In this document: positions 18,074-26,069 of the stretch, one piece after another | Position numbering within the stretch: the stretch's first letter is position 1 | How the letters are laid out: each line of letters starts with the position of its first letter | Source: Bacteroidales bacterium | GTDB taxonomy: Bacteria > Bacteroidota > Bacteroidia > Bacteroidales > ML635J-15 | Assembly (NCBI GenBank): GCA_003249955.1 | Contig: QKHS01000002.1 | Location: forward strand, 1-35,767 | Reading direction: 5' to 3' | DNA length: 35,767 nt | The notes under the pieces: model-generated | Database searches by the model: none | What the model saw: only the letters and a program-made list of their open reading frames with translations | Told to the model about the DNA's origin: nothing | Made by a program: the position numbers and the translations under genes

Positions 18074-19517
18074 GGTTTATAACATATTACCCGGCTTTGT
18101 ACAGAATCTGGCTATTGAAATACACCGGGATTTAAGACTGTTTGCATATGAATTTTTAAAAGCTGAAAAATCAGCAAAATGCAGCGGGATAAGCAAAAAT
18201 GTTCTTGAAGGGTTTAACAGATCAAGAAGATACGGGCCTTTAAAGCATGTTTGTTATGCTCCTTACACAAGCATGTTCTTTTCGCGTTCCGGCCTGGTTT
18301 CCCCCTGCTATGCAAGTTATAATTCAGAGTCTTCACATATGTCTCAACACAGTATCAGGGAAATATGGTTTAACGGATCGTTTCGCAAAATACGGGAAGA
18401 ACATTCAACATGTAATCTGTCATCAACCTGTAAGTTTTGTAAAGACATAATGGAATCTGGTTCTTACGGCAGTTTGCTTATAAACAAATATGAGCATTAT
18501 GCTTTTTCAAAATCAGAATATCCTGTGATAATGGAATTTGAGTTGTCTAATACCTGCAATCTTTCCTGCATAATGTGTGATTCAAACCTTTCGTCAGGAA
18601 TAGCCGGGGCTGATTGTGCCGGCACCTCAGGAAATCAGCATTACAAATCCAGGTTTTTTGACGAACTGCGTGAATTTATCCCGTATTTGCAGTTGGCAGA
18701 ATTTACAGGTGGAGATCCTTTTATGATAGAAGAATATTACAAAATCTGGGAAATGATTTCTGTATTGAACCCGGCATGTAATATTCTTGTTACAACAAAT
18801 GCAAACACTATGAATCCCCGTGTGGAGCGATTTATGGATTCGCATAAAAAAATCAGTTTTAATATTTCTATAGATTCTTTACAAAAAGAAAATTACGAAA
18901 AAATAAGGAGAAACGGCAACTTTGAGTTTGCCTTGAATAATATTGAAAAATTTCTGAATTATAGCCGTAAAAACAAAACTCAGGTTAATATTCTGGTTTG
19001 CCCTATGACTGTTAACCGGAATGAGTTTGCTGATTTTGTAAATTTTGCAAATGAAAAACAAATTTGTGTTTATTTCCATACTGTTATAAAACCCAAAAAC
19101 CTGTCTTTAAAGTATTTTGATAAAAATGAGCTTGGGAAACTGATTGCAGATATGGAAAAACAAAAATTTCCGGCACGTACAAAAAACGAAAAAATAAACA
19201 GCAGGAATTTTTCAAACCTTATAGAATTGCTTAAAACATGGTATGATGATAAGGATTCAGAACCTGAAGCAATAGAGTCTCAAAAGCCTGAAATAAGTAC
19301 TGAAGAGGCAGAAAAAATACTGCGTGATAAAGTTTTGACACATTCCCCGCATTTGGCGGATAAATTTGATGAGCTGCTTTCCGGAATTTGTGATTTTGAA
19401 AATGCTGATTATGTTAAGATGAGACTTTTTAATGTGAAGGATGATGAGTTTTTTGAGTATCTTGCGGATAAAAGTATCTCAGATCTCATTGAAATTTGCA
19501 GAGGCTTAAAAAAATAA
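18063..19517 (+). CDS. Radical SAM protein with N-terminal SPASM-like cysteine region (paralogue 1)
   Basis: The 484-residue protein carries the radical SAM cluster motif CNLSCIMC (Cys165, Cys169, Cys172), a TGGDPF motif (216-218 as the GGE-like site), and later barrel strands such as NISIDSLQKE and NILVCPM. Ahead of the barrel, residues 64-126 look like a SPASM domain: CYAPYTSMFFSRSGLVSPC, then IREIWFNGSFRKIR, then CNLSSTCKFC (Cys64, 82, 117, 123, 126). In most SPASM enzymes this domain follows the barrel, so the order is reversed. A helical tail of about 100 residues ends the protein. It starts inside the end of the SGNH gene and overlaps it by 11 bases. SPASM enzymes modify peptides, sugars or tRNA-like substrates; no precursor peptide gene is visible nearby, so the substrate is open. 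Confidence 0.9.
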   Translation: MLNKVYNILPGFVQNLAIEIHRDLRLFAYEFLKAEKSAKCSGISKNVLEGFNRSRRYGPLKHVCYAPYTSMFFSRSGLVSPCYASYNSESSHMSQHSIREIWFNGSFRKIREEHSTCNLSSTCKFCKDIMESGSYGSLLINKYEHYAFSKSEYPVIMEFELSNTCNLSCIMCDSNLSSGIAGADCAGTSGNQHYKSRFFDELREFIPYLQLAEFTGGDPFMIEEYYKIWEMISVLNPACNILVTTNANTMNPRVERFMDSHKKISFNISIDSLQKENYEKIRRNGNFEFALNNIEKFLNYSRKNKTQVNILVCPMTVNRNEFADFVNFANEKQICVYFHTVIKPKNLSLKYFDKNELGKLIADMEKQKFPARTKNEKINSRNFSNLIELLKTWYDDKDSEPEAIESQKPEISTEEAEKILRDKVLTHSPHLADKFDELLSGICDFENADYVKMRLFNVKDDEFFEYLADKSISDLIEICRGLKK

Positions 19518-20968
19518 CAGGAGTGATAAAACATAAGATTTCAGATATTGTCGCTACATTTTCAGGGTTTGTGAAAAAATCACGAAATAAAATACGTTAC
19601 CGTAACCTGTCAGACCTTATAAATCCGGCATTTGGCAATAAAGACAAACTGCTGGCTTATAACAAAAGCCGTGTAACAGGACCTGAACCTTGTGTGTGTC
19701 ATGCTCCTTCACGAAGTTTATATTTTGATATTCACGGCAAAGCGACAGCATGTTGTTTTAACAGGGCAAATGTTTTGGGTAAATTTCCGGAGAACAGCAT
19801 AAGCGAAATTATAGACGGGGGAAAACGCAGGTTTTTACAGACAGAATTATGTAGGCAGAATTTTATGTATGGCTGTCAGCATTGCCACAAACTTATAGAA
19901 GCCGGGAATTTTGACGGTGCCGAATCCAGATTATACGACAATCTTAAGGATCAGGCTTATGTCCCGTCCGAAATAATATTTGAACTGGACAATACATGCA
20001 ATCTGGAGTGCGCAATGTGTCACGGGGAATTTTCTTCGTCAATAGCAAAAAGGCAGGGACTGGATAAAATTAAACATCCTTACAGCCCGGAATTTCTTAA
20101 ACAACTTGAGGCATATACCCCAAGCCTTAAAGTCGCAAAATTCCTTGGCGGAGAACCTTTTCTGATAAGTATTTATTATGAAATATGGGATTTGATAATA
20201 AAGCTTAACCCAAAATGCAAAATCAATCTTCAGACAAACGGAACCGTTTTTAACGACAGAGTGAAGTCTTATCTGGAGAAAGGCAATTTTTACGTTGGAA
20301 TTTCCGTCGATTCTTTACAAAAAGAAAGATTTGAATCCATTCGTAAAAATGCAGTTTTTGAGAATGTGATGGATAATATAGACAGGTTTATTGAAATCTC
20401 GAAAAAGAAAAATAATTATGTAAACATTTCGGTTTGTCCTATGCAGCAGAATTGGGAAGAGATTCCTGCTATTGTAGAGTATTGCAACCGTAAAAATGTG
20501 TTCGTTTATTTTAATACTGTTTATACTTCCGGGTTTGCAATATCCGAAATGCCTGAAGATAAACTGCTTGAAATTCTGGAATTTTACAAATCAGTAAAAA
20601 TTGAAGGTACAGGAATTATTGCAAAACGTAATATCAGATTTTTTGAAAATCTTACCTCTAATATTGAAAGCTGGTATGCCGCAAAAGAAGAAGCTTCACG
20701 TCCTTACCGCAGGAGGCATTTGTGGAATACTCATATGCTGGAACTTAAGATGTTGGGAAAATTGAAGAATCATGAAAATCTGAGTCCTGTAATTACAGAA
20801 GTTTTTAAACCTTTGGAGAAGGAATTTTATTTGTCTGATAACGACCTGATTTCGCTGGAAAATATTAAAGAAGAAGATGTTGTTCAATCGGCAGAGAACG
20901 AATCTGTTGAAGAAATCCGGAAAAGAATATTACTTTTTATTGAAACAGGGAGATTTAATGCAAAATAG
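19496..20968 (+). CDS. Radical SAM protein with N-terminal SPASM-like cysteine region (paralogue 2)
   Basis: This is a paralogue of the preceding gene, with the same order: SPASM-like cysteines first (Cys66, 68, 86, 87, 119, 127, 130), then radical SAM Cys168, Cys172, Cys175 in CNLECAMC, and a classical GGEP at 218-221. DSLQKE and the VCPM strand recur in both proteins, and an 18-base DNA stretch is identical (18873-18890 and 20309-20326). The frame has no early ATG: either TTG at 19496, which overlaps the previous gene by 22 bases, or GTG at 19523, 5 bases after its stop and preceded by AGGAG, must serve as start. It ends 32 bases before a convergent gene. Length is 490 residues from the TTG, or 481 from the GTG. 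The pair may act sequentially or as a heterodimer on one substrate. Confidence 0.88.
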   Translation: MQRLKKITGVIKHKISDIVATFSGFVKKSRNKIRYRNLSDLINPAFGNKDKLLAYNKSRVTGPEPCVCHAPSRSLYFDIHGKATACCFNRANVLGKFPENSISEIIDGGKRRFLQTELCRQNFMYGCQHCHKLIEAGNFDGAESRLYDNLKDQAYVPSEIIFELDNTCNLECAMCHGEFSSSIAKRQGLDKIKHPYSPEFLKQLEAYTPSLKVAKFLGGEPFLISIYYEIWDLIIKLNPKCKINLQTNGTVFNDRVKSYLEKGNFYVGISVDSLQKERFESIRKNAVFENVMDNIDRFIEISKKKNNYVNISVCPMQQNWEEIPAIVEYCNRKNVFVYFNTVYTSGFAISEMPEDKLLEILEFYKSVKIEGTGIIAKRNIRFFENLTSNIESWYAAKEEASRPYRRRHLWNTHMLELKMLGKLKNHENLSPVITEVFKPLEKEFYLSDNDLISLENIKEEDVVQSAENESVEEIRKRILLFIETGRFNAK

Positions 20969-21000
20969 GTATTTCTTACCAAAAGATATCCTGAATTTTT

Positions 21001-21372
21001 TTACATTTTGACAACCTCAAACTTTGCTGTTTTGTTGCCCGATTTATCCATAATTAAAAGCATGTACGTGCCTTTCTTTATCAGGCAAGACTTTATGCTT
21101 ACCCGGCCATTAATTGAAAAATCTCTGCGTATTATATTTCCGTCAGAATCGTAAAACACACATGAAAAAGCCTGCCCCGAAAAATCAGATTCAATGATTA
21201 TACAATCTGAAACAGGATTGAAAACGGCTTTCACCAGCGTGCCTGATTGTCTGGTGATTTTTATGTCATCCTTTCCTTTATGAGAATTAACTGTGGCAGC
21301 ATAGTTTGGCGTACCAGCCAAAATAGTTATAAATGAGACTAATAATAATGTCTTTACTTTTTTTGCTTGCAT
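21001..21372 (-). CDS. Small secreted protein consisting almost only of a T9SS-type sorting domain
   Basis: The 123-residue product has a signal peptide (LLLVSFITILAGTPNYAA) and a mature part of about 95 residues. From residue 48 on it reads like a T9SS type A C-terminal domain: FNPVSDCIIIES, a central FYDSDGNIIRRDF strand pair, then KKGTYMLLIMDKSGNKTAKFEVVK. These correspond to the usual NP, D.xG, L.xGxY and final V.K positions. Sorting domains normally sit at the end of a large cargo; here only about 20 linker residues precede it. The C-terminal residues (VVKM) fit the normal end. It is convergent with the radical SAM gene, with a 32-base gap. It could be a decayed cargo remnant, a competitor or adaptor for the sorting machinery, or a small surface protein. 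Confidence 0.8.
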   Translation of the reverse strand: MQAKKVKTLLLVSFITILAGTPNYAATVNSHKGKDDIKITRQSGTLVKAVFNPVSDCIIIESDFSGQAFSCVFYDSDGNIIRRDFSINGRVSIKSCLIKKGTYMLLIMDKSGNKTAKFEVVKM

Positions 21373-21403
21373 ACAAATTAAATTTATTGTTTTACCTAAG
21401 ACC

Positions 21404-21517
21404 TTAAATTACAACCATAATTATTTTTGCAAAGAGAGCCAGACTTACAAAAAGCAGTATCCACAAACTTGTGATGGCAAGCTTTAAATAGCCCAGAGAT
21501 TTTGAGTGTTGTTCCAT
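21404..21517 (-). CDS. Putative 37-residue single-pass membrane peptide
   Basis: The short frame starts with ATG at 21517 and ends with TAA at 21404. It has a polar start (MEQHSKSLGYLK) followed by a hydrophobic segment to its end (LAITSLWILLFVSLALFAK then IIMVVI). This is the layout of a small inner-membrane protein. It lies between a T9SS-domain gene and a terminator, on the same strand as both neighbouring genes. I do not recognise a family; composition alone supports it, so a chance frame is possible. Confidence 0.4.
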   Translation of the reverse strand: MEQHSKSLGYLKLAITSLWILLFVSLALFAKIIMVVI

Positions 21518-21660
21518 AGTTTTATTTTTTTGTGTCTTTATCATAGTAGGGTTAATTCGTATTATGAAACAAAAATACATCGTGGTTTATACGGAGTCAA
21601 GTCTCAATTAGCTAATGAATGGTGGCAGGTAGGGAGTGGCGTATTTTTAGGGGAAAACGG

Positions 21661-21698
21661 AAAAATCCCGATAATAATTATTTACTATCGGGATTTTT
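21661..21698 (-). terminator. Rho-independent terminator downstream of the carboxyltransferase gene
   Basis: AAAAATCCCGATA (21661-21673) pairs perfectly with TATCGGGATTTTT (21686-21698), a 13-bp stem with a 12-base loop. It lies about 23 bases beyond the stop of the minus-strand gene ending at 21721. The A/T ends give a T-run in either direction. The rest of 21518-21660 holds nothing I can name. Confidence 0.75.
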
Positions 21699-21720
21699 AT
21701 ACTGACTTTTTTTATTACTG

Positions 21721-23475
21721 TTAATCTACTTCTACCAATGCAATTACAGAATCTTTTTCAACTGTTTGCCCGTGTGAAAATAATACTGAATTCATCTTAC
21801 CGTCAAAATCGGCGTTTATTTCCTGATAACGGTGATCTGATTCAAGATAGAATAAGCGTTTCCCCTTGACAATCTTATCGTTAGGCTTAATGATTTCTCT
21901 GTCCAGTTCCACTGAAAGATCGTAATAAACTTTTGCTTTATAAGGAGCTCTTATTTCGACAAGATTTGATTTTACATCATTTGGTTTGGGAACAATTACA
22001 GCCTGGCCGGCTTTTTTACTCTTTAGCGAGTTAAATTCTTCGTCAAATCTTTGTTTTGCAATTCCTTCCTTGTAATCACGGTATTGTCTGTCATGCATTG
22101 CAAATTCAAATAATTCTTCGTCATTTTCACCTGTATCCCAACCTTTTTCTTTCATTTCGGCACGGAATTTTTCCAATTCGTCAGGATAGTTATCCTGAGG
22201 AACACCTGTAAAGAATTCTTTGTTCTGGGCTTTTGCAAGATCAAGTATTTCCGGTGCCAGAGGTCCTGGCAAAGTTCCGGCTTTACCCAATATCATATCC
22301 CAGGTGTTTTTGTCTATCATCTCCCACCTGTTTTTACCCTGTAACAGGAACATTACATTTACCAAAGCCACATTTTTTACATATTGACTAAACGGGGTTA
22401 CCAGCGGAGGATACCCAAGTTTTGGCCATACATACTGAACTTCGTCGAATAACATAACCAGAATATCATCAATGCTAAGAGGCTCTTTACCACTATTAAT
22501 CTGAGTCTGGTTTATTCCTGCATGAACATTTTCAAGGTCAGCCATCATACTTCCCATCATACCTCCCGGTAAACCGCAACCTACCAGAAGAGAGGACATT
22601 TCACGGTTTTTTGGATTTATCCAATAACCCAGAAATTCATCTATAAACTCCTGATTTAATGTGCGGGCCTGCATATAAGCTTTCATGTTAATGTCAGGAA
22701 CTTTAAACCCGGCATCTTTAAGCATAGCCTGAATTGTAATTACGTCCGGATGAACTGTTCCCCAGGACAGTGGCTCCATTGCCACATCAATATAATCGGC
22801 TCCGGCACGGGCAACTTCAAGAGTTGATGCAACCGAGAAACCGGGACCTGAATGTCCGTGATATTGAACAATTACGTTTGGATAAGCTGCTTTTATTTCA
22901 TGTACCAATCTGCCCAAAGATACAGGACGTCCGACACCGGCCATGTCTTTAAGACATATTTCGTCAGCTCCGTAAGACATTGCTTTTTCAACAACTCCCA
23001 TATAGTATTCAACAGTGTGAATATCTGAGTGTGTTATGCTTAAAGTAGCCTGTGAAATCATACCGGCTTCTTTTGCATATTTTATTGACAACTCAAGGTT
23101 GCGATGATCGTTTAGTCCGCAAAAAGATCTTGCAATATCAACACCCTGAGCTTTCTTTACTTTATACATTAATTTACGTACATCGGCAGGAACCGGATAC
23201 ATACGTATTCCGTTCAAAGCTCTTTCAAGCATATGTGTCTGAATCCCGGCCTGATTAAATGGCTTTGTCCATTCCTTTACAACTTCATTAGGATTTTCTC
23301 CGTATAACAAATTAACCTGCTCAAAAGCACCGCCATTTGTTTCAATTCTGTCAAAACAACCCATGTCAATTATTACGGGAGCAATTCTCTTTAACTGCTC
23401 AAGACGTGGAACATACTTACCGCTCGACTGCCACATATCTCTGTAAACGAGGCTGAATTTAATTTCTTTTGACAT
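21721..23475 (-). CDS. Pyruvate carboxylase/oxaloacetate decarboxylase-type carboxyltransferase subunit
   Basis: The 584-residue protein has an HMG-CoA-lyase-like TIM barrel (about residues 1-300) with the Bacteroidota start FSLVYRDMWQSSGKY, the carbamylated-lysine segment ICLKDMAG (Lys176) and the metal ligands YHGHSG (His206, His208). A PYC/OadA conserved region follows (GLPGGMMGSMM, then TPFSQYVKN). The last 80 residues are a biotinyl/lipoyl-like domain, but at the place of the usual EAMKM the sequence is ESDHRY, so the biotinylated lysine is replaced by His548. The enzyme either uses a separate biotin carrier or does other chemistry. ATG at 23475 gives the family's normal start; ATG at 23502 would add nine residues. 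A possible promoter lies just upstream and a terminator follows. Confidence 0.92.
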   Translation of the reverse strand: MSKEIKFSLVYRDMWQSSGKYVPRLEQLKRIAPVIIDMGCFDRIETNGGAFEQVNLLYGENPNEVVKEWTKPFNQAGIQTHMLERALNGIRMYPVPADVRKLMYKVKKAQGVDIARSFCGLNDHRNLELSIKYAKEAGMISQATLSITHSDIHTVEYYMGVVEKAMSYGADEICLKDMAGVGRPVSLGRLVHEIKAAYPNVIVQYHGHSGPGFSVASTLEVARAGADYIDVAMEPLSWGTVHPDVITIQAMLKDAGFKVPDINMKAYMQARTLNQEFIDEFLGYWINPKNREMSSLLVGCGLPGGMMGSMMADLENVHAGINQTQINSGKEPLSIDDILVMLFDEVQYVWPKLGYPPLVTPFSQYVKNVALVNVMFLLQGKNRWEMIDKNTWDMILGKAGTLPGPLAPEILDLAKAQNKEFFTGVPQDNYPDELEKFRAEMKEKGWDTGENDEELFEFAMHDRQYRDYKEGIAKQRFDEEFNSLKSKKAGQAVIVPKPNDVKSNLVEIRAPYKAKVYYDLSVELDREIIKPNDKIVKGKRLFYLESDHRYQEINADFDGKMNSVLFSHGQTVEKDSVIALVEVD

Positions 23476-23499
23476 ATAATAATAATTAAATATTTTTTT

Positions 23500-23533
23500 C
23501 AAAAATACTTAAATTACTTTATTTATATGCAAA
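23500..23533 (-). promoter_or_regulatory. Possible promoter of the carboxyltransferase gene
   Basis: On the minus strand, TTTG (23533-23530) is followed after 22 bases by TATTTTTG (23507-23500), which fits TAnnTTTG. The spacing is slightly long for the consensus (19-21). The -7 box is 25 bases before ATG at 23475. The -33 element overlaps the edge of the terminator region of the upstream gene. Confidence 0.45.
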
Positions 23534-23534
23534 G

Positions 23535-23570
23535 AAAAATCCTCAATTATCTATGTAATTGAGGATTTTT
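23535..23570 (-). terminator. Rho-independent terminator of the T9SS cargo gene
   Basis: AAAAATCCTCAATTA (23535-23549) pairs perfectly with TAATTGAGGATTTTT (23556-23570), giving a 15-bp stem and a 6-base loop. It lies 25 bases past the stop at 23595. On the minus strand it ends in a T-run, so it insulates this gene from the carboxyltransferase gene downstream. Confidence 0.85.
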
Positions 23571-23594
23571 TTAAATTTTTATACAAATGAGTTT

Positions 23595-25943
23595 TTATTT
23601 GGTAATAACAAGCTTCTGAACGGCAATAATACCTTCGGAATTATACAGGTTTACGAAGTATGAACCAGCCTCTAAGCCTTTTATTGTCTGAGAAGTCCCG
23701 GTAAGTGCACTTTCAAAGACGACACTACCTTTCAAATCTGTTATTTTTAAAGAAATATCCTTATAATTTTCCTTTTTGTAATTTATTTCAAATTTGTCTT
23801 CCGCCGGGTTCGGATAAACTGTGAATATGTTGTCGTAATATGATTGCGGGACATAGTTGTCTTCGAATTCATCAACATATACCGAAGCAGTTTTTTGACA
23901 ACCTATAGCATCTGTTACCTGAACGTCATAATGACCAAAACAAAGTCCTGCCTGAGGATTTCCGAAACCACCTATAGGAGATTGCCAGAAATAAGTGTAA
24001 GGATAAATGCCTCCGTTTACGACAGCATTTGCCTGTCCGTTACAGGAACCGGTATCGTCAGATGTAGTAAAAGTAATATCCATATCCGAATATTTAACGA
24101 TAACATGGTCTTCGATATAATTACCGCAGGCATCAAAAATTCTTACCCAGTAATCATTTGTCCCTACCTGTGGGGTTACAGATATTGAGGCTGTTTCCAT
24201 GGAATTATTCCATTGGAAGATAGGATTCGGTTGATTTGATTCTGCGGTTAATTCAATTGTTCCCGGATTTTCACAAAATTCCATGTCGGACTGTAAGATC
24301 CCAACTGCAAGATTGATAGGAGGCGGATTTTGAAGAGTGTATTCATAACGTTTAAAACAGCCTACCGCATCGGTAACTGTAATTTTATATGTTCCAGGAC
24401 AAAGATTGCCGAATGTGTTTACAGGAGTGTTGTGTACGCTGTCGGGGAAGAATTGGTACAAATTGTTTACATACCTGTATTGGAAAGGAGTATAGTCGCT
24501 TTCCATATTCATTTGAATATATCCGTCACATTCGTTATAACAGGATGGCGGGACAATATTAACGTCGGTAAGGTTTATATCCGAGACTCTTATTGTTACT
24601 GAATCATAAACTTCGTTACCGCAGGCATCTGTCATGGTAACGTAATATGTTGTCGCGCCGGATTGAGGGGTAATGGTAATTGTACTTGTAGTTTCGCCGG
24701 TACTCCAGAGATAGCCAACGTTAGGGTCAATATTACATTCTCCGACCAAATCGAGAGATGCCGGAGCTTCCGTGCCACAGTAAAATGTTTCCAGATCCTG
24801 TATCCCGCCTTTAATAAATTCTGCATCGTAAATCCATATAGTGTCGTAAACCGCTGTTGACATATTACCGCACGGACATGCAGTGTAAAATGCAATAATT
24901 ATGGTTTCATGACCTTCGTCCAGACCGTCATTATAAGCAGAATAAAAAATTGTATCTGTCATCTGACCTGCCGGAATAACTATTTGTGTAGGGAAGTTGT
25001 TAAAGTCTGTTCCTTCTGTAGCTGTAGAAGAATCATCAACCAAAATGTCTATTACAACTTCATCCTCAGCTTCAGAACCTTCTTCTCTGCTTATTACATA
25101 ATAGTTTTCACAACCTTCCCATAAATCGGCTTCCCCACCAACCTGTGATGAGTTTATTACACTTATGGATTCACCTGATACAAAACTTCCTGCCTCCAGA
25201 AAAACTCCCGAGTCATAGGCAGAGTCACCGGCATCTCCTACAGCAAGCTTGATGTGGTATGTTTCGCATGCTGTAACAATAGCAGTGGCAGTTAATACAA
25301 TTGTATTGCCATCGTATTGAACAGCGTTGTAAAACGAACTGGCTGCTCCGCTACTTGGATTTGCAATATAGTAATTGTAGTTGTGTACATTGTCAATCGT
25401 AACCGGTTGATTGTTTGGCAATATTGCAATGTTAATAGCTCCGTTTGAGTACGGACCACTTATACCGGGTCCTGAAAGAAAAAAACCAAACACATCATTA
25501 TAGCTACTGTTGGCATATTCCGGAAATTCCTCAGAACCAAAAATATAATTAAATACAACAGTGTCTGATGCCGGAATAAAATCAAACTGTACAACAGTTG
25601 CATCGTTAATAGTGAACCCCGATGCAATTGCGGCCAGATCAGGATCAGACCCGCTGCCAATGCTGTTTCCGTCACTTCCCGAATCGTTAGGCCCTTGTGC
25701 GTTTGCAATGTTGCCGGAAGCTAAAATTATTCCGGACTGAAAAGGGAACTGAGAATTTGCCTTGTTAAAGTAGCCATATGCACCGTTATTATTAACAGTA
25801 ACATTTGATACCTGAATACATCCATTAATTAATGTATCTTCTACCAGATTAGTAATTGATAAACCGCTTTGAGTTGTGATACTTTGAGCAAATATGTAAG
25901 TTCCTGCAAATAAGATGCTTACAAGTAGTAAAAGTTTTTTCAT
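23595..25943 (-). CDS. T9SS-secreted surface protein with choice-of-anchor L domain and SprB repeats
   Basis: The 782-residue protein starts with a signal peptide (MKKLLLLVSILFAGTYIFAQ). Residues about 25-250 match the choice-of-anchor L domain (FQSGIILASGN, FNYIFGSEEFPEY, NDVFGFFLSGPG, KLAVGDAGDSAYDSGVFLEAGSF). A Calx-beta-like segment with TEGTDFNNFP follows at about 290-360, then Ig/PKD-like stretches (YLWSTGETTSTITI) and two SprB-type repeats (GTYKITVTDAVGC and GHYDVQVTDAIGC). The C-terminus is a clear T9SS type A sorting domain: VYPNPAEDKFEI, ITDLKGSVVFE, LEAGSYFVNL, ending VQKLVITK. ATG at 25943 places the signal peptide at the start; ATG at 26009 would add 22 residues that look like untranslated leader. 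It should be attached to, or released from, the cell surface by T9SS. Ligand unknown. Confidence 0.93.
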   Translation of the reverse strand: MKKLLLLVSILFAGTYIFAQSITTQSGLSITNLVEDTLINGCIQVSNVTVNNNGAYGYFNKANSQFPFQSGIILASGNIANAQGPNDSGSDGNSIGSGSDPDLAAIASGFTINDATVVQFDFIPASDTVVFNYIFGSEEFPEYANSSYNDVFGFFLSGPGISGPYSNGAINIAILPNNQPVTIDNVHNYNYYIANPSSGAASSFYNAVQYDGNTIVLTATAIVTACETYHIKLAVGDAGDSAYDSGVFLEAGSFVSGESISVINSSQVGGEADLWEGCENYYVISREEGSEAEDEVVIDILVDDSSTATEGTDFNNFPTQIVIPAGQMTDTIFYSAYNDGLDEGHETIIIAFYTACPCGNMSTAVYDTIWIYDAEFIKGGIQDLETFYCGTEAPASLDLVGECNIDPNVGYLWSTGETTSTITITPQSGATTYYVTMTDACGNEVYDSVTIRVSDINLTDVNIVPPSCYNECDGYIQMNMESDYTPFQYRYVNNLYQFFPDSVHNTPVNTFGNLCPGTYKITVTDAVGCFKRYEYTLQNPPPINLAVGILQSDMEFCENPGTIELTAESNQPNPIFQWNNSMETASISVTPQVGTNDYWVRIFDACGNYIEDHVIVKYSDMDITFTTSDDTGSCNGQANAVVNGGIYPYTYFWQSPIGGFGNPQAGLCFGHYDVQVTDAIGCQKTASVYVDEFEDNYVPQSYYDNIFTVYPNPAEDKFEINYKKENYKDISLKITDLKGSVVFESALTGTSQTIKGLEAGSYFVNLYNSEGIIAVQKLVITK

Positions 25944-26029
25944 ATTAAGGATATTTTGTGCTTCAACAGGTAAAATTAGATAAAAAAATGATACGAAATA
26001 TAAAAACATGACGAAATTTTATCATTTTG

Positions 26030-26060
26030 GTTGTTTTATAATTTAAACAGTATAATTTTG
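26030..26060 (+). promoter_or_regulatory. Promoter of the ruvX-def operon
   Basis: GTTG (26030-26033), 19 bases, then TAATTTTG (26053-26060): an exact TAnnTTTG box and a near -33 element. It lies 9 bases before ATG at 26070, so the leader is very short or absent. The same GTTG-N19-TAnnTTTG layout recurs at 31791-31821. Confidence 0.6.
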
Positions 26061-26069
26061 CAAATAAAT

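Noticed and set aside
20969-21000. Terminator between the convergent radical SAM and sorting-domain genes
   Set aside because: Only a 4-bp GGTA/TACC hairpin is present, too weak to call.
21506-21724. Plus-strand open frame of 72 codons
   Set aside because: It runs through the terminator at 21661-21698 and against the small minus-strand membrane frame; its sequence looks like translated non-coding DNA.
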